Assembly: GCF_000276665.1 (NCBI RefSeq)
Contig: NW_004955405.1
Span: 9,095,712-9,159,711 of the forward strand
Reading direction: 5' to 3'
DNA length: 64,000 nucleotides
Source of the DNA: Chinchilla lanigera
Taxonomy: Eukaryota > Chordata > Mammalia > Rodentia > Chinchillidae
Of the stretch, positions 1 to 10,640 are shown one piece after another; within the stretch, counting starts at the first letter, position 1, and the number at the start of each line of letters is the position of its first letter. The notes under the pieces are model-generated. The model searched no databases and was not told the origin of the DNA. It saw only the letters and a list, made by a program, of their open reading frames with translations. The translations under genes and the position numbers were made by a program.

Positions 1-388
1 CATATCCCAGGATCCAGAAGAGCTAATTCTCATCGCAGGCCACTCCTGATGCTGCAGTCTGATTTTAGTCTGGATCAGATTACTAGGTACTCCCTGGGAG
101 GTGATCAGGCTCCCCTTCCTTCCTAATGGAATGGGTTTTCCCCCTTTGGTCCCCAAAACCTTACCACAGTCCTGTAGCATGTTGTTGTTTCAGAATCACC
201 CTAAATCCCTCAGGTTCCATTTGCCTTGACAGGAGAAAGGTCTCCAGGCTGTGGGAGGGTTGGTATCCTTTCTAAGCAGAAGCTTCACCCAGTGGTACCA
301 CAGGTCTCAGGACTCCTGCAGCTTGGGCCCTCTTGGGCCTGCACACAAAAGAAACAGCAAATCTGTCACCTCACTTGTAAATTGCCTA
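1..388. other. Unassigned left-edge sequence
   Basis: This stretch lies outside the left LTR of the first retrovirus relic. It has no long reading frame, no recognisable SINE and no tandem repeat that I can see. It could be flanking genomic DNA or part of another decayed element cut by the window edge. Confidence 0.4.
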
Positions 389-771
389 TGGGGAGTTGCT
401 TTATTGCTAGTATTTAGAACCTGCCAGCCCACTCAGGGGGCCCTGGGGAGATTTTCATGGGTGAAGTCCCAAAGTTAAAGAATGTATGAGTGCAAGACAT
501 CAGCAACAGGCAGCATGGAGCAGAGAAGAGCAGAGCACAAGAGCCAGAGCAAGACAGCTGCCTGTGTCTTCATTGTATAATTCTTATACAGGTCGTTACC
601 TCATGTTTACATTCTTACATAGTGCCTTAACCAGTGCATGTGAGTTTACCTGTGCTAAGTCATGACTACGTAACTGTATCCCAGTGTGTACCTGCACTAG
701 ACAAGTGGGGTCATGACCTCAGGTGTCCTTAGATGCCCTGAACTTTGAAGCAATCTGAGTGGTTCCCTACA
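389..771 (-). repeat. 3' LTR of minus-strand endogenous retrovirus A
   Basis: This segment is a diverged direct copy of 4316-4651: both share the order of blocks around the AGCAACA, GCAGCATGGAGCAGAG, TAATTCTTATACAGG and GGTTCCC motifs. Read on the minus strand it begins TGTAGGGAACC, as an LTR should, and the adjoining internal sequence (772-789) is purine-rich, as expected for the polypurine tract. The position that is AATAAA in the other LTR is mutated here. The right edge is well supported; the left edge is approximate. Confidence 0.7.
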
Positions 772-789
772 TTCCACTCCCTCAAAGGT
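772..789 (-). promoter_or_regulatory. Polypurine tract of retrovirus A
   Basis: On the minus strand the bases directly before the LTR read GAGGGAGTGGAA, a nearly pure purine run that abuts TGTAGGG. This is the position where plus-strand DNA priming occurs in retroviruses, and it fixes the LTR edge at 771. Confidence 0.6.
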
Positions 790-1880
790 CCAGCATATAT
801 AAATGTAACATTGTGTATGTAATTAGGCACAAGTATCTCCTTGCATTGTAGTTAACAAATCAAGAAAAATGTAATTTTTTAAAACCACCTTTTTCATTTG
901 AACAGTTTCACCCATAGGAAACATCAAAGCCTAGCAGGTAACATTCAAGGCCTGGGCCATATGTTGAGCAAGGGCTTCAACCTATAGGGTTAAGTTTATG
1001 GTCCTTGCCCCTGGTCAGATGTTATTACTAATGGCATCCCATATGCAGTAGTCAATATTTTTGGTTAGACAATACTCCTAGCAGTCAACCATTTCAAGGC
1101 CTGATCAAGGCAGCTGCTAAGTCATTTCCCAGCAAGAGAAGAGGGGCTTATGTCCTGAACCATGATAACCTACATGGTCAGCTTTTTGGCCGCACTCTTA
1201 TATGTCATGCCATAGCTCAGCACCTCACAAAGGACAGTGCCATGTCATTCCTGAGCTGCCCAAGCCAGCAGCCAGAGCATCAGCCCCCAAAAGATAGCAC
1301 AACTCTCTGTGTACAGATGTACAGGGCCTTCTTCATGCATCACAAGGAATCACACCATCCAAAACTCTGACCAGTGGGTTGACCTGCCTGTTCTGGTTTC
1401 AAACCAGACAACTTCCATACTGGGCTGAACAGTGAGTGCTATCTATTGTAGGTTTGGGTCATGGCTAGACCCATCAGTATACTCAGCATCAGCCAGAGGT
1501 CCCTCTTTCCCTTTTGGGTAGGGACTAGAGGTCACGCACCACAGTCTGTCCAACCAAAGGGTTCCTGGGCCATGAACATCGCCAGTTCCGAAACTGTCTC
1601 CAGTTCGGCTGCCAACAGGCCAGCCAAGAAGGAGGCCATTGTTGAAGGTATGTCCCCCAGTGCATGAGAGTGGGGCCTGTGCCACGCCACTCCTGGGACA
1701 GGCTGTCTGCACCCATACCCAGCCCTCTGTCTGTCCTGCGATTCTTCATAGGTAAGCAGAGCAGTGTACAGCACTGCTGTCTCTCAGTCAGGGAGTGCCG
1801 GCTCTCAGCTCCCTTCCATAACTGTGACCAAAACCCAGCAGAGTTATTTTGCTTCCACTTCCCTGTTTTTGCCATAGGCT

Positions 1881-2402
1881 TCAGCCAAACCCATTATTAT
1901 CCAAACTGATAGTTAGGATAAATGGCGCGTTAGGGTCACTGATTTGTGGGGCTTGCACCTGTGCAACAGCCCTCTTTGAGTCCTGAAAGGCAGCTTCTGC
2001 TCCATCTATCCAGCCCCATGTTATGCCCCTTTTGATCATCTGGTATAAAGAACATAGCAGGGTAGCGAGGTGTGGTGCATCTGCCAGAAAACTAGCAAGC
2101 CTACTACATCTGTAATTGGTGTGCTGTCCTGGGTCTGGTCTTACCTGAGCATATAACACCCAAGAATTTGACAGATAAGCCAGTTCCCTGGACCTTGCCT
2201 TTGTCCATGGTCCACCCCATGTCAGAAAAGCTTTCTTCAGACTGTGTGTGGTGGCTTTAAAATCTGCAAGGCAATCAGAAGCTAACAAAATATCATCAAT
2301 ACAAAGCAGTGACACAGAGTGTGGCTTGCCCCAGGTGGCCAGGTCCAGGGTCACCAGGCCATGACACAAAGTTGGACTATGCAAATAGCCTTGTGGCAAC
2401 AT
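1881..2402 (-). pseudogene. Reverse transcriptase fragment (pol) of retrovirus A
   Basis: A 173-codon minus-strand open stretch carries RT hallmarks: a proline-glutamine-glycine segment near the start (residues 2-5), then at about residues 34-41 an IDDILLAS stretch that corresponds to the catalytic YxDD motif with its Tyr replaced (Cys precedes it). The C-terminal part resembles the RT thumb and start of the connection domain. Flanking frames are interrupted, so no functional polymerase is encoded. It is a fossil fragment, not a host gene. Confidence 0.75.
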
Positions 2403-2588
2403 CTGGAGGGTCCATTTCCTGCCCTCCCAGGTGAAGGCAAATTGGCCCTGACTGCCAGTGTCAGGGCTGAGACTTCACAGTCATTTGCCACGACCTGCTT
2501 GTCTTCTGCACGGGCCACACTGAAGGGCTCTGTGCAGGGAGCACCAGCCCTGCTTTTTCCAATTTCAACACAAGTCTGTCCCATCTTC

Positions 2589-2852
2589 TCATGGACTCCA
2601 GGTAGCCAGTACTGCTTCATGCACACAACCCACGTAGCCTGTGGGAGAGTCAGCAGTGTGTGGTGTGGATAGCCTCAGACTAGGGTTTTTACCATGTGAG
2701 TTCACAACTGGAATTCTCCCTGTGGTGCTGAGCTGAGCACCAGTCAGTATGTCCACCCCCAGTATGTATTCAGTAACCAGGAAAACGTAAACATCATATA
2801 GGCATTGCGGCAAGCGCCTGATACCCAAAGTCATCTGAGCCTTCTGGACCAC
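2589..2852 (-). pseudogene. Protease-to-RT junction fragment of retrovirus A
   Basis: An 87-codon minus-strand open stretch contains a LGVDILTG segment, typical of the end of the retroviral protease and start of pol in class I-like elements. It lies upstream (in minus orientation) of the RT fragment in the expected order. No catalytic protease DTG motif is visible in this piece. Confidence 0.45.
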
Positions 2853-3258
2853 ATGTAGTGACCTCCATACCCTTCTATGAATGCTGTAGGTCCTGTAAAA
2901 TGGTCTGGGTTGCCATATATTAGCATTGACTTGGCTCTAGTATGACCAGTGCTAGTATATGTTGCACATTTTTGGGGACCAGTAAATAGTCAATTCCACA
3001 TGTGGCCTCCAATCTCCTGGGACCCCCAAGACCTGTGTACCTCAGCCTAACTCCTAACTAGGCAAGAGGACAGTGTCACTTCTTCCTGCTTCACTGGCAT
3101 TGTTTTGGCCTTCTGGTCCTGGCCTATCAGCCAGTATTGCTCCCCAGGGCCCAACTGTCTCCACAGGGTCAGCTACACATCCAAAAGCTGCCAGTCTAAC
3201 TTATTGGTGGCTAGGTTGGCAGCCAACATGTCTATCCAGATCTGGCACCCACCAACCT

Positions 3259-4078
3259 TCAGTGACCCCACAGCCTGTTCTTAGGGAGATGACCCTGCTT
3301 GCCTAGGGCACCCCTTCTTTTTTTCTTTGCCGGTACAGTTTTTACAGATGTCACCTTACCTTGATGCTCCACTTCCCTGTCTCCCAGCCTAGCCAACACA
3401 TCCACAGCATCATGCACTAGGTGATCTGTAAAGGGAGCTAAAAGGGCTGCAACTGGCCCCAATGTGTTAGCTGGCCTGATCACCAGGACCATGTCCTTCA
3501 TGTGTGCCATCAGCACTCCTCGTCTGGGCTATGGTACTGTAGTGCAAACATCATTTGCTGCAAGTCCACTTCTTGTAGCACAGTTATCAAGTCTATACAG
3601 GTTGTCCATTTAGTGACTTGCTCTGGTTGGTCAGCCGGATTTTCCCAGACCAGGCAAGCTCCTGCCATCAATCAATTTATCACAATCTCATTACCTGTTT
3701 CTGGGGCCATCCTCTGCACATCCTGCAGAACCCATCTCATAGAGGCGGTGCTGCTGATCCTCCTCCCTAGGTTAGGGGTTCCTCTACCTCTCCTTTTTGA
3801 CAACTAGCCTGCCTAGTGTGGAAAACCAGGAGATTTTTCCTGGGAGTTTTCTCAGACAGGAGGACTTCTGCTTCCGGAGACATTTCTGAAGGAGGCAGTG
3901 TTTCCCATACCTTGCAAGAGGAGCCCTGCAGCAGCCAGCTGTTGCTCAAGGTTCTCCTCTCTCTGCTGCAACTGGTCTCTCTGCTGCAACTGGCTTTGCT
4001 CAACAAGGCCATCCATTTCTTGATGTACATGGCAGAAGAGTGTGAAGAACAGCCAAGCCACTCACACCAACGTTTCAT
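3259..4078 (-). pseudogene. gag-like remnant of retrovirus A
   Basis: Between the 5' LTR and pol, minus-strand frames contain short open pieces: a glutamine and leucine-rich coil-like piece near 3960, and a basic, lysine-rich piece near 3300. Position and composition fit gag capsid and nucleocapsid, but no zinc knuckle is intact. An 18-bp unit (TCTCTCTGCTGCAACTGG) is repeated near 3958-3993. Assignment is mainly by position. Confidence 0.4.
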
Positions 4079-4315
4079 GGTGAAGGGGAGAAATTTGCCT
4101 CTCTATTGCCTTCAAAGTTTACAAGATATCCTTGTTCTCCAGATGGACTGATTCCCATTCCTCTGGGGCCTTCCAAGCTGCCAAGAAAGTGGCTATAGTT
4201 AGCCATGGAGAGGTTGGGGGGTTCCTTATCAGCCATTCCCCAGGCCTCTCCCTTGCCTTTGGGTGCTGTTTCCCCAGCCCTCATGGGACCATTTGCCTCA
4301 ACATACTACTACCTA

Positions 4316-4651
4316 TGCCAGTTGTCAACTTGCTAGGGGTGGCACCAGGAGAGATTTTTGTGGATGAGGTCCCCAGGTTAAAGAACACATGTGTGCAAAA
4401 TATTAGCAACAGTAGCAGGCAGCATGGAGCAGAGTGCAAGAGCACAAGGGTTGCCTGCATCTTTATTGTGTAATTCTTATACAGGTTGTTATGTCATATT
4501 TACATTCTTATATAGTGCTCTAACCTGCACATGTGAGCTAAATAATGGTTACATAACTGTGTCCCACTGTGTGCTTATGCTAGAAAGCAGGGTCACATTC
4601 TGAGGTGTCCTTAAATGCCCCAGAGCTTTGAGGTGCAAGTGGTTCCCCACA
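4316..4651 (-). repeat. 5' LTR of minus-strand endogenous retrovirus A
   Basis: This is the partner of the LTR at 389-771, in the same orientation, reading TGTGGGGAACC at its minus-strand start. It keeps an AATAAA signal on the minus strand near 4461 (TTTATT on the plus strand). It is about 50 bp shorter than its partner. No target duplication is recognisable at the outer edges, so the outer boundaries are less certain. Confidence 0.65.
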
Positions 4652-4745
4652 GATGTGCAGACATAGAAGTATATTCAATAGTCATGTGGAATAATGATTT
4701 TCTCTGCATAGCTCCTAACAGCATGAAATAAAAACAAACTTTATT

Positions 4746-4898
4746 AGCTGGGCCTGTTGCCAGAGGAGTGTAATCCTAGCACTTGGGAAGCTGATGCAGG
4801 GGCATGACTGCAAGTTTGAGGCCACCCTGGGTTATGGCTACCTAGTGAATTCAAGGCTGGCCCAAACTACATAGAGACCCCCATATTAAAAAAAAAAA
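4746..4898 (+). repeat. B1-like SINE
   Basis: A 7SL-derived SINE with the usual blocks (TGTAATCCTAGCACTTGGGA, AGTTTGAGGCCA, AATTCAAGGCTGGCC) and an A-run at the end. It has the internal duplication of the GTTCAAGGCCAGCCTG module that marks the local B1 family. Confidence 0.85.
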
Positions 4899-4999
4899 GG
4901 CCAAAAACAAAACATACAAACCCACCACAGACTTTTTTGTTCATGTTAATTTTGGATGTTTTTATTCTTTCTAAATTATTTTTTAAATATATAAAACAG

Positions 5000-5172
5000 T
5001 GATGGTACACTCCTGTAATCTCAGCACTCTAGAAGGTGGAAGCAGGATTGTAAATTCAAGCCCAGCCTAAACAACTTAGGGAGATGACCCTATCTCAGAA
5101 ACTAGAAAAATGGCTGGAGATTTAGTTCAGTACAAAGGCAATGAGTTCAACCCACAATAGAACAAACAATAA
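5000..5172 (+). repeat. Composite B1 plus ID SINE (old)
   Basis: A degraded B1-like half (5000-5105) is followed by an ID-like half (GGCTGGAGATTTAGTTCAG and onward, 5112-5165). The order B1 then ID matches the composite B1-dID type known in several rodent groups. Confidence 0.7.
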
Positions 5173-5778
5173 GAACAGCAACAACACTGACACCACATAA
5201 AAGAAAATCAAAATTGTATAAAAAATTATACTTAGAGAAATCCTGCTTCCAATCTTATTCCCTCCTCATGCTCTCTTTATTCCTTATAGTTAACTATTTC
5301 TTTAAGGAAAATACTTCATTACAGAAAAATGTTAGCTAATACATCTAGAAGAAAATGTTTAATTGGAAACCCTACAAATCTAAGTGAAATAACTCAGGCA
5401 AGGATAATACAACTTTAGGTAAAGGGTTGCTGGAGAAGAGGATATTGGCGCAGAACCAAAGGATCACCCTGTGGAGCACTTGCTTGTTGTGAAGGGAAAA
5501 ACACAGCTACATTGGCAAGATCTGACTTAACCATCTCCACCAGGAAGTCAAGTTGGTCACCGTCCTCACTAATGAGACACTACCCCTCACACACCAGCCA
5601 CAAAGCACTAAAAAGTTTAACACGATTCTAGCCAAGCCTTTAGGCTAAATTTCCAGTTTGTGACTACAAATTGGCTGAGAGAGAAGAACAAGTTAAACCC
5701 AGACTAATTCAGGATATGATCATCTTACAAGACAACTCAACTTTCTTTCATTCTGTCTGGCTTTCTTTTCTTTTCTTT

Positions 5779-5924
5779 GCCTTTTTGAGATAGAGTTTCA
5801 CTATGCAGTTCAGAATATCCTGGAACTCATTTTGTAGTCCCAGGCTGGCTTTGAACTTGCAGAGATCTTCCTGCTTCAACCTCCTCAGTGCTGGGACTAC
5901 AGGCATGCACCACCATGCCCAGCT
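5779..5924 (-). repeat. B1-like SINE
   Basis: Reverse-complement B1-like element: TTTTGAGATAGAGTTTCACT start, CAGGCTGGCTTTGAACTTG modules and GTGCTGGGACTACAGGCATG end on the plus strand. Confidence 0.85.
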
Positions 5925-6023
5925 CATTTGGTTTCTTTAAATAGGCAGTGTCAAGAAGGAAAAGCAGCCATCCCATTCGAGGTTAAAAGGATTAAATAGG
6001 ATTAGATTTTTAAAAGACATATA

Positions 6024-6027
6024 GTAA
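6024..6027. repeat. Target site duplication (left) of retrovirus B
   Basis: GTAA lies directly before the TG of the left LTR and recurs at 11526-11529 directly after the CA of the right LTR. A 4-bp duplication is the size made by gammaretroviral integrases. Confidence 0.7.
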
Positions 6028-6120
6028 TGTAGCCAAAAATGCCCCGTCAGTCAGTATACTTCAGTTTATACTTCCTGCTACAGTTTCTATTACTTCTATT
6101 TCTTAGAAATGGCTGGTCAC

Positions 6121-6180
6121 TATGATGCATATTGTAAGAACCAATGAAAACTATGATGCATATTGTAAGAATCAATGGAA
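6121..6180 (+). promoter_or_regulatory. Enhancer-like direct repeat in LTR of retrovirus B
   Basis: Two copies of a unit of about 30 bp, with a 31-bp period, sit in U3. Each includes TATGATGCATATTGTAAGAA and then CCAATGA or TCAATGG. Duplicated enhancer modules are common in gammaretroviral U3 regions. The right LTR lacks the whole block. Confidence 0.5.
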
Positions 6181-6298
6181 GACAGCTAAGTATTCTGCTT
6201 TTGTACTTCCTGCTTGCTTATCCCATATAAGCCCCAAATTACCAAGGATCAGGGCGTTATATTTTGGGAACAATCCTGGTTGGTGCCCATCAACATAA

Positions 6299-6304
6299 AA
6301 TAAA
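6299..6304 (+). terminator. LTR polyadenylation signal AATAAA
   Basis: AATAAA is conserved at the same place in both LTRs of retrovirus B (also 11470-11475), just before the shared CTGCCTCCAAATCC block. Confidence 0.6.
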
Positions 6305-7869
6305 TCTGCCTCCAAATCCTGGGTTTGTGTTGGTGTTGCTGTTTGCCATTGCTTCTGGTGTGCTGGCTGAGAAGACCGACCATGCTGAACTCCTTGGTCA
6401 CTGGTCACAGCCCTGTGGATGAAGCAAGGACTTCTCCAGGTCCCAACAGGAAGGCATGCCCTTGAGATTTCTCAAGTCCTCCTGGAGGTCTGGAAGATTC
6501 CTGACTCCCCACTGAGCAGCATACAACAGACCCAAAAGGGAGGAGGATGCAGTCTGGTCTGGTCATCAGATAAGGTAAGAACCCCATGGATGCACCAGTT
6601 AGTCTGTCAGTCCTGTTAAGCTTGAGCAGAAGGAAAGCTTGATCAACTCTCCAATGAAAGGGGCTGGATTTTTAGTCTCTGAGTGCCTGCTGTATGAATG
6701 CATGAGTGACTGGAATGGACAGCATAAGCAATAGGCTGCTCTGTCTGTGCACCAAGACTGGGAAGCACTGGTCACTGTGGCTGATTGGGCCCACACCTGT
6801 GGTTTCGTGGAGATTGACATATGGCATAATGGAGGCCTCACATCTTCCTTAGCTAAGTCATGCCTAAGTCTCTGTGAGGGGCACAGCCTGGTAGGCATCT
6901 GAATCATCTCTCACTGAGGGGAACTTATCCTTTATCTGTTGCACCATCATTCAAGGGATGCAAAATGCATGTAGGGAGCCAGAAATGGGAACTAATTAGT
7001 CAAAACCCAGAGTCTCTGACTGCAGGAAAAGGGTTTATCTAAGATTACAGAGTTAAAATTGAAAGCAAACTGCTCAAAGAAAAAAAAGGAAAAAAGAGGC
7101 CCATTCTTCCTGAGAGTTCTGCCTTGGTGCCCTCATTGGCCACTGCAGTTGCTGCCAACAACCTATAGCTTCACTCCCCATTCCCAACTCATCTACTTCC
7201 AGCCAACTGAACTGGTTCCAGCTGATCACTGCCTGCATTTGGCCACAGGGACCCTCCCTCCAGAGCCTTCTGCTTCCTAACCTGGTCAGATGGTGTCATC
7301 TAATGCCCACCCAAGGACTGTCAACAATTCCTTCTGAGTTCCACATTTTGAGGAAAAACTGGATGGTCAGTCCTGATGAATGGGTTGCCATGGGCTTTCC
7401 CAAAGGTTGCCCCACCTAGAAGCATAAAATCAGTTGGGTGCTTCTCAAAGACATCAAAGAGGGAAGACGAAAAGCAAAAATCCCCTATGTCAGAAAAAGT
7501 TTGCCATCACTGGGGCAAGTGGGACTCTTGCCTCTCACCCCTTCTGCCAGGCACATACTTGCAGCCTGTGAGGATATCTTACCAAGCATGAATTCCTGTC
7601 ACCAAGCCAGTCAGTTTTCTTCTCATTTAACCCTGCACTTTCTCTGAGAAGATCACACCTGTATCAGCCTGAGACTGATAACCACAATCCGGAAATTCTG
7701 AAAACTCTCCTCCCAGAGGTATGGGCTTGTGGTGGACTGACAACTGTTGGTCAACTTATAACACCCAGCTATGGTGTTGGGTAGGGGAGACCCACCTTAG
7801 GATTGTTACCAGCAGCATAAGAGGCAGCACTGGAGAAGAGGATGTTGGGAGATGCTGGAAGCTATAAGG

Positions 7870-8215
7870 AGCTGTTGGTTTTCCTGGAGGAGCTTGTCAT
7901 GCTGGCTTTCCTGATGAACTCCACTGTTCTCACTGTCCAAGGAGCTCAGGACATTGTTGTCATGGAGAATGCCTTTGGTTCACTTTGGGAGAGCTCTGGT
8001 CCTCACTTTGAGCATTGTTTCGTGGCTCCAGAGAAGTTGGTGCACTACTCAGTCTCCTGAAAAAGCTTGTCACATTGGCTTTCTTGATAGGAACTCAGAT
8101 TTCCTTATCATTAGATGAGCTTGGCATATCACTGTTGCTAAAGATGGCTGTGGTACCTTTAAGGGGAGCTCCGGTCCTTAATTTGAACATTGCTTCCTCG
8201 CTCCAGTTCAGATCC
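7870..8215 (+). repeat. 173-bp imperfect tandem duplication inside retrovirus B
   Basis: Two diverged copies start at about 7891 (AGCTTGTCATGCTGGCTTTC) and 8064 (AGCTTGTCACATTGGCTTTC). Both end in a GAGCTC(T/C)GGTCCT module followed by TTGAGCATTG or TTGAACATTG and GCTCCAG. The period is 173 bp. It occupies the gag position. Confidence 0.6.
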
Positions 8216-8301
8216 CTCAGCCTGCTAGCGCATATCTTTCTTCCTGTTGGCACAAACTTTCTGGCCTACCCAGGGCAGATCTGTGAAACAGGCCTGCACG
8301 A

Positions 8302-8427
8302 GACATTGTCATGGGCTCCAGGCCTATAGCTGGACCCATAGGAGGCATTGTTATGGGCTCTAGGTCTTCAGCTGAACTCATACAGGACATTGTCACAGGA
8401 TCCAGGCCCTCAGCTGGATTCTTTGGT
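8302..8427 (+). repeat. 42-bp unit repeated three times inside retrovirus B
   Basis: Three units start with (G)ACATTGTCA or GCATTGTTA at 8303, 8345 and 8387, followed by GGGCTCCAGG-like and AGCTGGA-like modules. The period is exactly 42 bp (14 codons). Confidence 0.65.
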
Positions 8428-8689
8428 CTTTAAGTGTGTGGACAGATTTCCTGCACTCTCTTTGTATATGATTTGTTGGGTGACCATTATAAAATAACCT
8501 TATAAAATATGTGTCCTATATTATATTATTGCCCTTGCAAAAACTCCAAACCACAATAGGGCCAAAGATTCACCTCTGGCCCTGGCCATCAACCATACTA
8601 TCTCACCATGACCCTCATTGCTATCAGACAGTATCTTATGTCACAGAAGCACGTAGGCATCCAGCCACATCTTTGCCAACTAATGCAGT

Positions 8690-8911
8690 TTGAGATCCTA
8701 TGGACTGTCAGTCACCTTGGAACACTCCTCTCTCCTGGTAAAAGTGCCCAATGGAAATTACCAGCCAGTGCAAGATCTCTGTGCCATCAACAAAGCAGCC
8801 ATCACCTTGAACTCCGCAGTTCCAGACACATCCACACTTTTTGGACTGTCCCCTCCAGATGCCACCTGGCTTACATGTCTAGATTTAAAAGGTGCCTTCC
8901 TCTGCTTTTGA
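8690..8911 (+). pseudogene. Reverse transcriptase fragment 1 (pol) of retrovirus B
   Basis: A 73-codon open stretch carries gammaretroviral RT finger and palm motifs: a PNGNYQPVQDL segment at about residues 20-30, and TCLDLKGAF at about 62-70. The latter includes the Asp of RT motif A. It ends at a stop shortly after. The frame before it is shifted. It cannot encode an active enzyme. Confidence 0.75.
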
Positions 8912-9172
8912 GTTGCTCCCATAAGCCCCTTCAACTTGGAAGATCCTGAGACAAGATGCAATTCACATGGACTCAATTCCCACAAGAGGTTATGATTCTC
9001 CCATTAGTTTTAAGGAAGCCCTAGCAATAGATTTGGCCAAATTCCCTTAACTGTCTCTCCAGGACAACCTGTTTCTCTGTCCCTTCCAGCTCCATCATGG
9101 TCCCCCAAGAAAAGAGTACCCTGTGCCATGAGACACTCTGCTAGAAATTAAAATACAACTATCCTGCCTATA

Positions 9173-9310
9173 AAGCCTGTTCAAGATCTCCAACCTGCCA
9201 ATGCTACCATGATTGCCCCCTACATACATTGCCTCAGTGTTCTGCCATCCACAGCCTGCTAGTATACCTGTCTGGACCTAAAAAATGCCTTCTTCTATCT
9301 TTGATTGGCT
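9173..9310 (+). pseudogene. Reverse transcriptase fragment 2 (repeated pol segment)
   Basis: A second copy of the same RT region: PVQDLQPA near 9176 and YTCLDLKNAFFYL near 9255-9295, then a stop. The motif A region therefore occurs twice within 400 bp, in the same orientation but with different divergence. See findings. Confidence 0.6.
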
Positions 9311-9914
9311 CCTGTCAGCCAGCCCCTCTTTGCAAATGCTGCAGTTCTGGACTCAAAAGTCAACTAACCTGAACTCAACTTCCCAGAGGTTTAAAAACTT
9401 GTTTACCCTTTTTAGAGAAGCCCTCACGGCTGACCTTGCTAGTTTTCCAGCAAAAACTAGCACTGCATTTCTGATTAATGACACCCAAGCTGCCTGCTGG
9501 AAAGACACAAAAGCTCTATTACAATATCTGGCAGAAACTGGCTACAAGATGCCTTGGGAAAAGGACAAAAATTAAAAGGCCCCCAGTTTGGAAATTCCAA
9601 ACATAAATGGAATTCAGTTTGTTTGCCAAAGATTCTTACTCAGACTGTTAGCCCCTGGGAGTGCCCAGTGGTCTATCTGTGCAAACACTTGGATCCAGTT
9701 GCTAAGGGCTACCTCCCCGCTTCACCTCAATGCTGTAACAACTACACTGTCTTCTGATCAAGAAATCTGACAAGCTCACCCTAGGCCAAGACCTGTCTGC
9801 ATGCCACATGCTGTAGTGGATCTACTCTTATGCAAAAATCCTCACCTGAGTCTTCTGGCAATAAACCATTCAATCCTGCTTCATACCTGCCCACCAAGCT
9901 AGGCCTACCAGACC

Positions 9915-10190
9915 ATGACTACCTGTCATTAACTGATAAACTGTTCTTAAGCTGACCTGACTTAAAAATGAATCCCCTGACAGATGCCAAGTACACCCTG
10001 TTTACAGATGGAAATGGCTCTGTTAGGAATGGAGTCCAACAGGCTAGATAAGCTGTGGTCACCTTGGACAAAGCCATTTTGGCAAAAGCTCTTCTGCAGG
10101 CATGGTCCCACCAAAACCTGCCACAATGACGCCAAACCTGCACTCAGAATAACCCAGTCCAGAGGCCTAAGCACCCTCCAGGGATGCAAT
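9915..10190 (+). pseudogene. RNase H fragment (pol) of retrovirus B
   Basis: Plus-strand translation shows YTLFTDGNGSVRNGV near 9990-10035, matching the start of retroviral RNase H with its catalytic Asp in TDG. A QQAR, stop, AVVTLDKA stretch follows. An in-frame stop and later frame loss make it a relic. Confidence 0.65.
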
Positions 10191-10379
10191 TGACTAAAAC
10201 ATCAACCCTAGCCAAAATAATTTTTAATCAAAGCCAGACGTGTCCCCACCATATGTTCTGAAAGCTCAAGTCACAGCACTGGCACCCATACGCCTGCAGC
10301 CAGCTCAGGCTTCAGTATCTGTATCACTGGTCATTACTTCCCCCATTTAAAGATATACTAAGACAGACTAAGTGCTCAT

Positions 10380-10640
10380 CTACACCCACTCAGGCTACCT
10401 CAGGTCATTCCCTACCCACTGAGAAGACAATAAAAGTTTGTAGGGTCCTCCTGGGAAAAATCATCCCTAAATGTTGCCTATCCTTGACCACTGGCAGTGA
10501 CAATGGGCTTGCATTTCAAAAATGAGATTAAAACAATATACAATAAATAGGCCACAAAGCTCTAAAATAGTTAAAAGATATAAACATAATCATACAGAAA
10601 CAGCATATAACTAGCTAAAAGACCAGCTGTACCTGTAGAC
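10380..10640 (+). pseudogene. Integrase fragment (pol) of retrovirus B
   Basis: Translation around 10400-10520 gives a KVCRVLLGKIIPK segment and TGSDNGLAF. The latter holds the second catalytic Asp of the integrase DDE triad in the usual SDNG context. Stops follow immediately. A short CA-rich run (10646-10656) interrupts the region. Confidence 0.6.

Larger units (their letters stand above)
772..4315 (-). mobile_element. Internal region of endogenous retrovirus A (class I-like, decayed)
   Basis: Minus-strand reading frames, all broken by stops and frameshifts, keep the retroviral order gag-like (about 4080 to 3250), protease to early RT (about 2850), and RT (2402 to 1880). An RT-thumb and connection-like stretch continues to about 1450. 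The pol signature resembles class I (ERV1) elements, but the class is inferred. No envelope reading frame is recognisable between about 790 and 1440. Its length of about 3.5 kb is well below a full provirus, so large deletions are likely. Confidence 0.7.
6028..6353 (+). repeat. 5' LTR of plus-strand endogenous retrovirus B
   Basis: It starts with TG and matches the right LTR at its start (AAAATGCCCC), in CAGTATACTTCAGTTT, and at its end (AATAAATCTGCCTCCAAATC). It contains a directly repeated unit (TATGATGCATATTGTAAGAA) at 6121 and 6152, each copy next to a CCAAT or TCAAT box. A CATATAAG TATA-like box lies near 6224 and AATAAA at 6299-6304. These are normal U3 and R parts. The terminal CA has decayed to CT. 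Confidence 0.8.

Noticed and set aside
6354..6380. Primer binding site of retrovirus B after the left LTR.
   Set aside because: TGGTGTGCTGGCTGAGAAG follows within three bases of the LTR but I cannot match it confidently to any tRNA 3' end.
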